A DNA stretch of 35,775 nucleotides, taken from assembly GCA_903925075.1 (NCBI GenBank), contig CAIYDQ010000350.1:1-35775 (forward strand), in the 5' to 3' direction. Below are positions 32,682-35,775 of the stretch, piece by piece. Both the position numbers and the translations under genes were made by a program. This DNA comes from an uncultured Geobacter sp. Its GTDB lineage: Bacteria; Desulfobacterota; Desulfuromonadia; Geobacterales; Geobacteraceae. How positions within the stretch are numbered: the stretch's first letter is position 1; each line of letters begins with the position of its first letter. The notes beneath the pieces were generated by a model that was given only the letters and a program-made list of their open reading frames with translations, was not told the origin of the DNA and searched no databases.

Positions 32682-33350
32682 TTATTTCTGTCCTTCGCCG
32701 GCGTGCTCGCCCAGCATCGCCTTCGCATAGTCGATGCCCAGGCCGTAGCCTCCGGCGTGCGCCTTCGCCACATCCATAACGGCCAAGTAGGTTTCCTGGC
32801 GCGCCCAGTCCCGCTGCCATTCCAGAAGCACCTGCAGCCAGGTCGTCGGTATGGCACCAGCCTGGATCATCCTCTGGATCGCCATTTCATGGGCCTCCAG
32901 CGTAACCCCGGCTGACGCATCGGTGACGATGTACACCTCATAGCCGTCATCCAAGGCGGAAAGAGCGGCGGTAGCCAAGCAAACCTCGGTCCAAAGAGCG
33001 GCCATGACGATTTTCCTGCGGTCGGTCTGTTTCACCGCGTCCACCACCTTCGGGTCTTCCCAGGAGTTCATGGTGGTGCGGTCGATGGGAGCGCGGCCCG
33101 AGAAGACCTCCTGCACGCTGGTGAAGATCGGGCCGCTGAAGCTCTTGGCGGCGACCGTGGTGAGGACGACCGGTACGTTGAAGATCTTGGCGGCTTTCGC
33201 CAAGCCGGTCACGTTGTTGATGAGGAGTTGGACATCTATGGAATGCGAAGCGAACGCCATTTGCGGTTGGTGGTCGATAAGGAGCAGCATTGAGTTTTTA
33301 GGAGTCAACAGACGCGGACTCGGTCCGCCTTTTCCCGTAAAAGCAGCCAT
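32682..33350 (-). CDS. Isochorismatase-like cysteine hydrolase
   Basis: A 222-residue hydrolase of the isochorismatase/YcaC family, which cleaves C-N or vinyl-ether bonds through a Cys-Asp-Lys triad. The Asp is D26 in MLLLIDHQPQM, the Cys is C124 in ALWTEVCLATAAL, and a candidate Lys lies in TTVAAKSFSG near residue 69. AAAAAGGAG precedes the ATG. It reads in the same direction as the amidohydrolase but is separated by 268 bp including a palindromic element, so cotranscription is uncertain. Confidence 0.88.
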   Translation of the reverse strand: MAAFTGKGGPSPRLLTPKNSMLLLIDHQPQMAFASHSIDVQLLINNVTGLAKAAKIFNVPVVLTTVAAKSFSGPIFTSVQEVFSGRAPIDRTTMNSWEDPKVVDAVKQTDRRKIVMAALWTEVCLATAALSALDDGYEVYIVTDASAGVTLEAHEMAIQRMIQAGAIPTTWLQVLLEWQRDWARQETYLAVMDVAKAHAGGYGLGIDYAKAMLGEHAGEGQK

Positions 33351-33542
33351 GATCTAATCTCCTTTTTGGTAGGATGGGCTGTCGTCGGCAAGCGAACAGT
33401 TGCCTCAGCCATTGATTCGATTATACGCTTTTGGCCATATCGGGAGCCAGAAGTATTAGGACATTATGATTGGCTTTGAATTATAAGAACAAGTCGTGTA
33501 TAGATGGAGGGCAAATCCCTGCTAATTCAGGAGTGTTGGTTT

Positions 33543-35570
33543 ATGCGATGCTGGGCGCTTTTGAAAATATTGCCGTTTATAGCCCTTGCCTTTTTCACCT
33601 CGTGCGCAGGAAGCGGGTCGAGCAATGTACAGGCAAAAGCGACCAATAGGTGGCAGCAGACGAGCGGCCCCGGAGGGGGGGGCATATACGCCTTGGCAAT
33701 CGACCCGACCAGCCATCGCACCATATATGCCGGCACCTCCGACGGCGGAGTGTTCAAGTCCATCGACGGCGGCGGCGCCTGGGGGGCAGTCAATAGCGGG
33801 CTTTCCAACAACTTCGGAGTGGTATGCCTGGCGATTGATCCGACACATAGCCAGACCATTTACGCCGGGTGCGGCGCTGTGCTCAAATCTACCGATGGCG
33901 GTGGCACCTGGACCCCCATGGACAACGGGATTACCGGCTCTGTATTCGCTTTGGCCATCGACGGGACCGACAGCCAGACAATCTATGCCGGGACAAACGC
34001 CGGCGGCGTCTTCAAATCAACCAACGGCGGTGCCTCGTGGGGTGTCCTGAATAGCGGTGTAGCCACTGTCTGTGCCTTGGTCGTCGATCCAACCAATCGC
34101 CTGACCATATATGCCGGTTCTCCCGATGGCGGAGTCGTCAAGTCCCTCGACGGCGGCGACACCTGGAGCGCTATGAGCACGGGGATCACCAGCACGAACG
34201 TCTATGTGCTGGCTATAGAAAAGACCGGCGGCCAGGTCGTATACGCAGGGACAAGCGCCGGTGTTTTCAAGTCAACCAACGGCGGAGGCTCCTGGAGTGC
34301 GACGAATAACGGACTGCCTGAAAGTCCGCATGTCTCCTTCCTAACCCTCGATCCCGTTGACGGCAACATTATTTTTGTAGGCACAGATGGCGGATTATTC
34401 AAGTCCGTCGACGGCGGAGCCTCCTGGAACCTCGAGAACTCCGGCCTTTCGATCGACACTTCCGTCCGCTCCCTGGTGATCGACCCGATTGACAGCCGGA
34501 CCGTCTACCTCGCGACGAGGGAAGGTTTCTACGGAGGCGGGTTGTTCAAATCCACCGACGGCGGCGGCTTCTGGGCTCCGGCAAACACAGGGCTGGCCGC
34601 GACCAACGTCACATCCCTGGCCGTTGATCGGACCGATAGCCAGGTAGTCTATGCAGGAACGAATGGCAAGGGGTTATTCAAGACCATCGACAACGGCAGT
34701 TCCTGGAGCGCGATCAATATCGGACTGCCGACCAACGCAACGATTCAAACTTTGGCATTCGATCCGACCAACAGCCAGACTATCTATGCCGGGACCAGCA
34801 GCTATTCCAGGACAGGCACGGGAGATCCCTCAGGCTACGGGGGAGTGTTCAAGTCAACCAACGGCGGCGCCTCATGGAGTGCGATGAACAGCGGGTTGCC
34901 ATCCACCATCGACACGGTCACCTGCCTGACCGTTACCGCGAACGGTCGAGTCATATTTGCCGGGACAATAAATCATTCAGGGACAGGCGGCGCCCTGTAC
35001 AGGTCAACCGACGGCGGTGCATCATGGATGGCGCTCAGCAGCGGGTTGGGTAACTCGGCGATCTCCTGCTTGGTTCTCGATCCGAACGACGACCGGACCA
35101 TTTTGGTCGGCACTTCCGAGCTGTTGCCCTCGGGGTTTCACGACGGGATCTACAAATCCACCGACGGCGGAAGTTCTTGGAGTGCGTTGAGCACCGTGCC
35201 CTTCCAATACGTCTCCTCCCTGGCCATAGACCCTGCCGACAGCCAGACCATCTATGTGGGATCGTCGTACAACGGCGTCTTCAAATCCACAAACGGCGGT
35301 AGCATCTGGACCGCCATGAGCAGAGGTATCCCCGCATCATCCTGCGAAGTTCGCTTCATAGCCATTGACCCCACCGACAACCAAACCATCTTTACCGCGA
35401 CATGGGATGGCGGTTTGTTCAAGACCATCAACGGAGGCGGCTCCTGGAGCGCCCTCAGCGATGGACTGACCGCCGCGCATGTCAACGCTCTGGTACTCGG
35501 TACAAACGGCTCCAGGACAGTTTATGTTGGGACCTATGGCGGAGGAGTGTTCCGCGGGAATTTTCCCTAG
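33543..35570 (+). CDS. Lipoprotein with 14 BNR-like beta-propeller motifs
   Basis: A 675-residue protein. The N-terminal MRCWALLKILPFIALAFFTS is followed by C-A-G-S, a lipoprotein signal ending in a lipidated Cys at about residue 21. The rest is repeats of 40-55 residues with a core like YAGTSDGGVFKSIDGGGAW, of which I count fourteen (the last truncated to YVGTYGGGVFRGNFP). Asp/Gly-rich BNR (Asp-box) motifs mark sialidase-, VPS10- and photosystem-assembly-type propellers, and fourteen fits two seven-bladed propellers in tandem. No catalytic residues are recognised; binding to a surface partner or glycan is likely. The ATG at 33543 follows AGGAG. Confidence 0.85.
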   Translation: MRCWALLKILPFIALAFFTSCAGSGSSNVQAKATNRWQQTSGPGGGGIYALAIDPTSHRTIYAGTSDGGVFKSIDGGGAWGAVNSGLSNNFGVVCLAIDPTHSQTIYAGCGAVLKSTDGGGTWTPMDNGITGSVFALAIDGTDSQTIYAGTNAGGVFKSTNGGASWGVLNSGVATVCALVVDPTNRLTIYAGSPDGGVVKSLDGGDTWSAMSTGITSTNVYVLAIEKTGGQVVYAGTSAGVFKSTNGGGSWSATNNGLPESPHVSFLTLDPVDGNIIFVGTDGGLFKSVDGGASWNLENSGLSIDTSVRSLVIDPIDSRTVYLATREGFYGGGLFKSTDGGGFWAPANTGLAATNVTSLAVDRTDSQVVYAGTNGKGLFKTIDNGSSWSAINIGLPTNATIQTLAFDPTNSQTIYAGTSSYSRTGTGDPSGYGGVFKSTNGGASWSAMNSGLPSTIDTVTCLTVTANGRVIFAGTINHSGTGGALYRSTDGGASWMALSSGLGNSAISCLVLDPNDDRTILVGTSELLPSGFHDGIYKSTDGGSSWSALSTVPFQYVSSLAIDPADSQTIYVGSSYNGVFKSTNGGSIWTAMSRGIPASSCEVRFIAIDPTDNQTIFTATWDGGLFKTINGGGSWSALSDGLTAAHVNALVLGTNGSRTVYVGTYGGGVFRGNFP

Positions 35571-35775
35571 GTGCATGCAGGCGGGCAGCAGAGGGGAAAC
35601 CCGGGACTGGAAAACCGGGAGAGATATATTTTATGGGTTCGTCCGCAGAATCTGTGGGTAAAAATTGGTGTTTAGCCGCCTGAGCGCCGTTGGGCAATTG
35701 AATTAGAGCATCCCGCCTCATAATCTGTCATGATGGTTTTGACCAGAAACCGACAATGGCAAACAGGGGGACGGG

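Noticed and set aside
35571-35775. Further gene at the right edge
   Set aside because: Only short frames without a credible ribosome site or domain; nothing supportable is seen.

Overview
The window is about 35.8 kb of high-GC bacterial DNA. The gene content (RND efflux, OFA-type MFS, YkgJ cysteine cluster, MetA-like outer-membrane protein, UbiX, acyl-CoA synthetase with a hotdog thioesterase) and the intergenic repeat style suggest a Geobacter-like member of the Desulfuromonadota. That placement is an inference; no rRNA or tRNA is present to settle it.

Layout. Bases 1-2.6 kb hold an RND efflux pump (permease cut by the window edge) and its membrane-fusion protein. 2.7-5.8 kb hold two MFS transporters around a small YkgJ-like cysteine-cluster gene. 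6.1-10.2 kb hold a metallo-beta-lactamase-fold hydrolase, a repeat-filled intergenic region, a thiamine-pyrophosphate enzyme and an outer-membrane barrel protein. 10.4-12.5 kb hold UbiX, a MerR regulator preceded by a 59-residue protein that matches only the regulator's C-terminal domain, and a hotdog thioesterase.

The central feature is a 15,017-bp Mu-like transposable prophage (13288-28304). It sits inside a fatty-acyl-CoA synthetase gene. The two halves of that gene (287 codons at 28.3-29.2 kb and 261 codons at 12.5-13.3 kb) rejoin in frame once one copy of a 3-bp ATG duplication is removed. The element has imperfect terminal inverted repeats starting ACAAG. Its leftward lysogeny arm encodes a CI-like repressor, a hypothetical protein and an HNH protein with a signal peptide. 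Its rightward arm encodes a Cro/Ner-like regulator, a DDE transposase, a MuB-like ATPase, small early genes, a Mor-type activator with a strong terminator, a pair of related HTH proteins, a major capsid protein and a lambda-type tape-measure protein. I find no terminase, portal, protease, tail tube, fibre or lysis gene. It is therefore either a deletion derivative or a compact satellite-like element that keeps transposition and control genes but only two recognisable virion genes.

Right of the prophage are a periplasmic cupin, a solitary AbrB-type antitoxin-like protein whose tail runs into a repeat, a YtcJ-like amidohydrolase, an isochorismatase-like hydrolase and a lipoprotein with 14 BNR-like beta-propeller motifs. 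Several intergenic spaces carry palindromic or GC-rich repeats.
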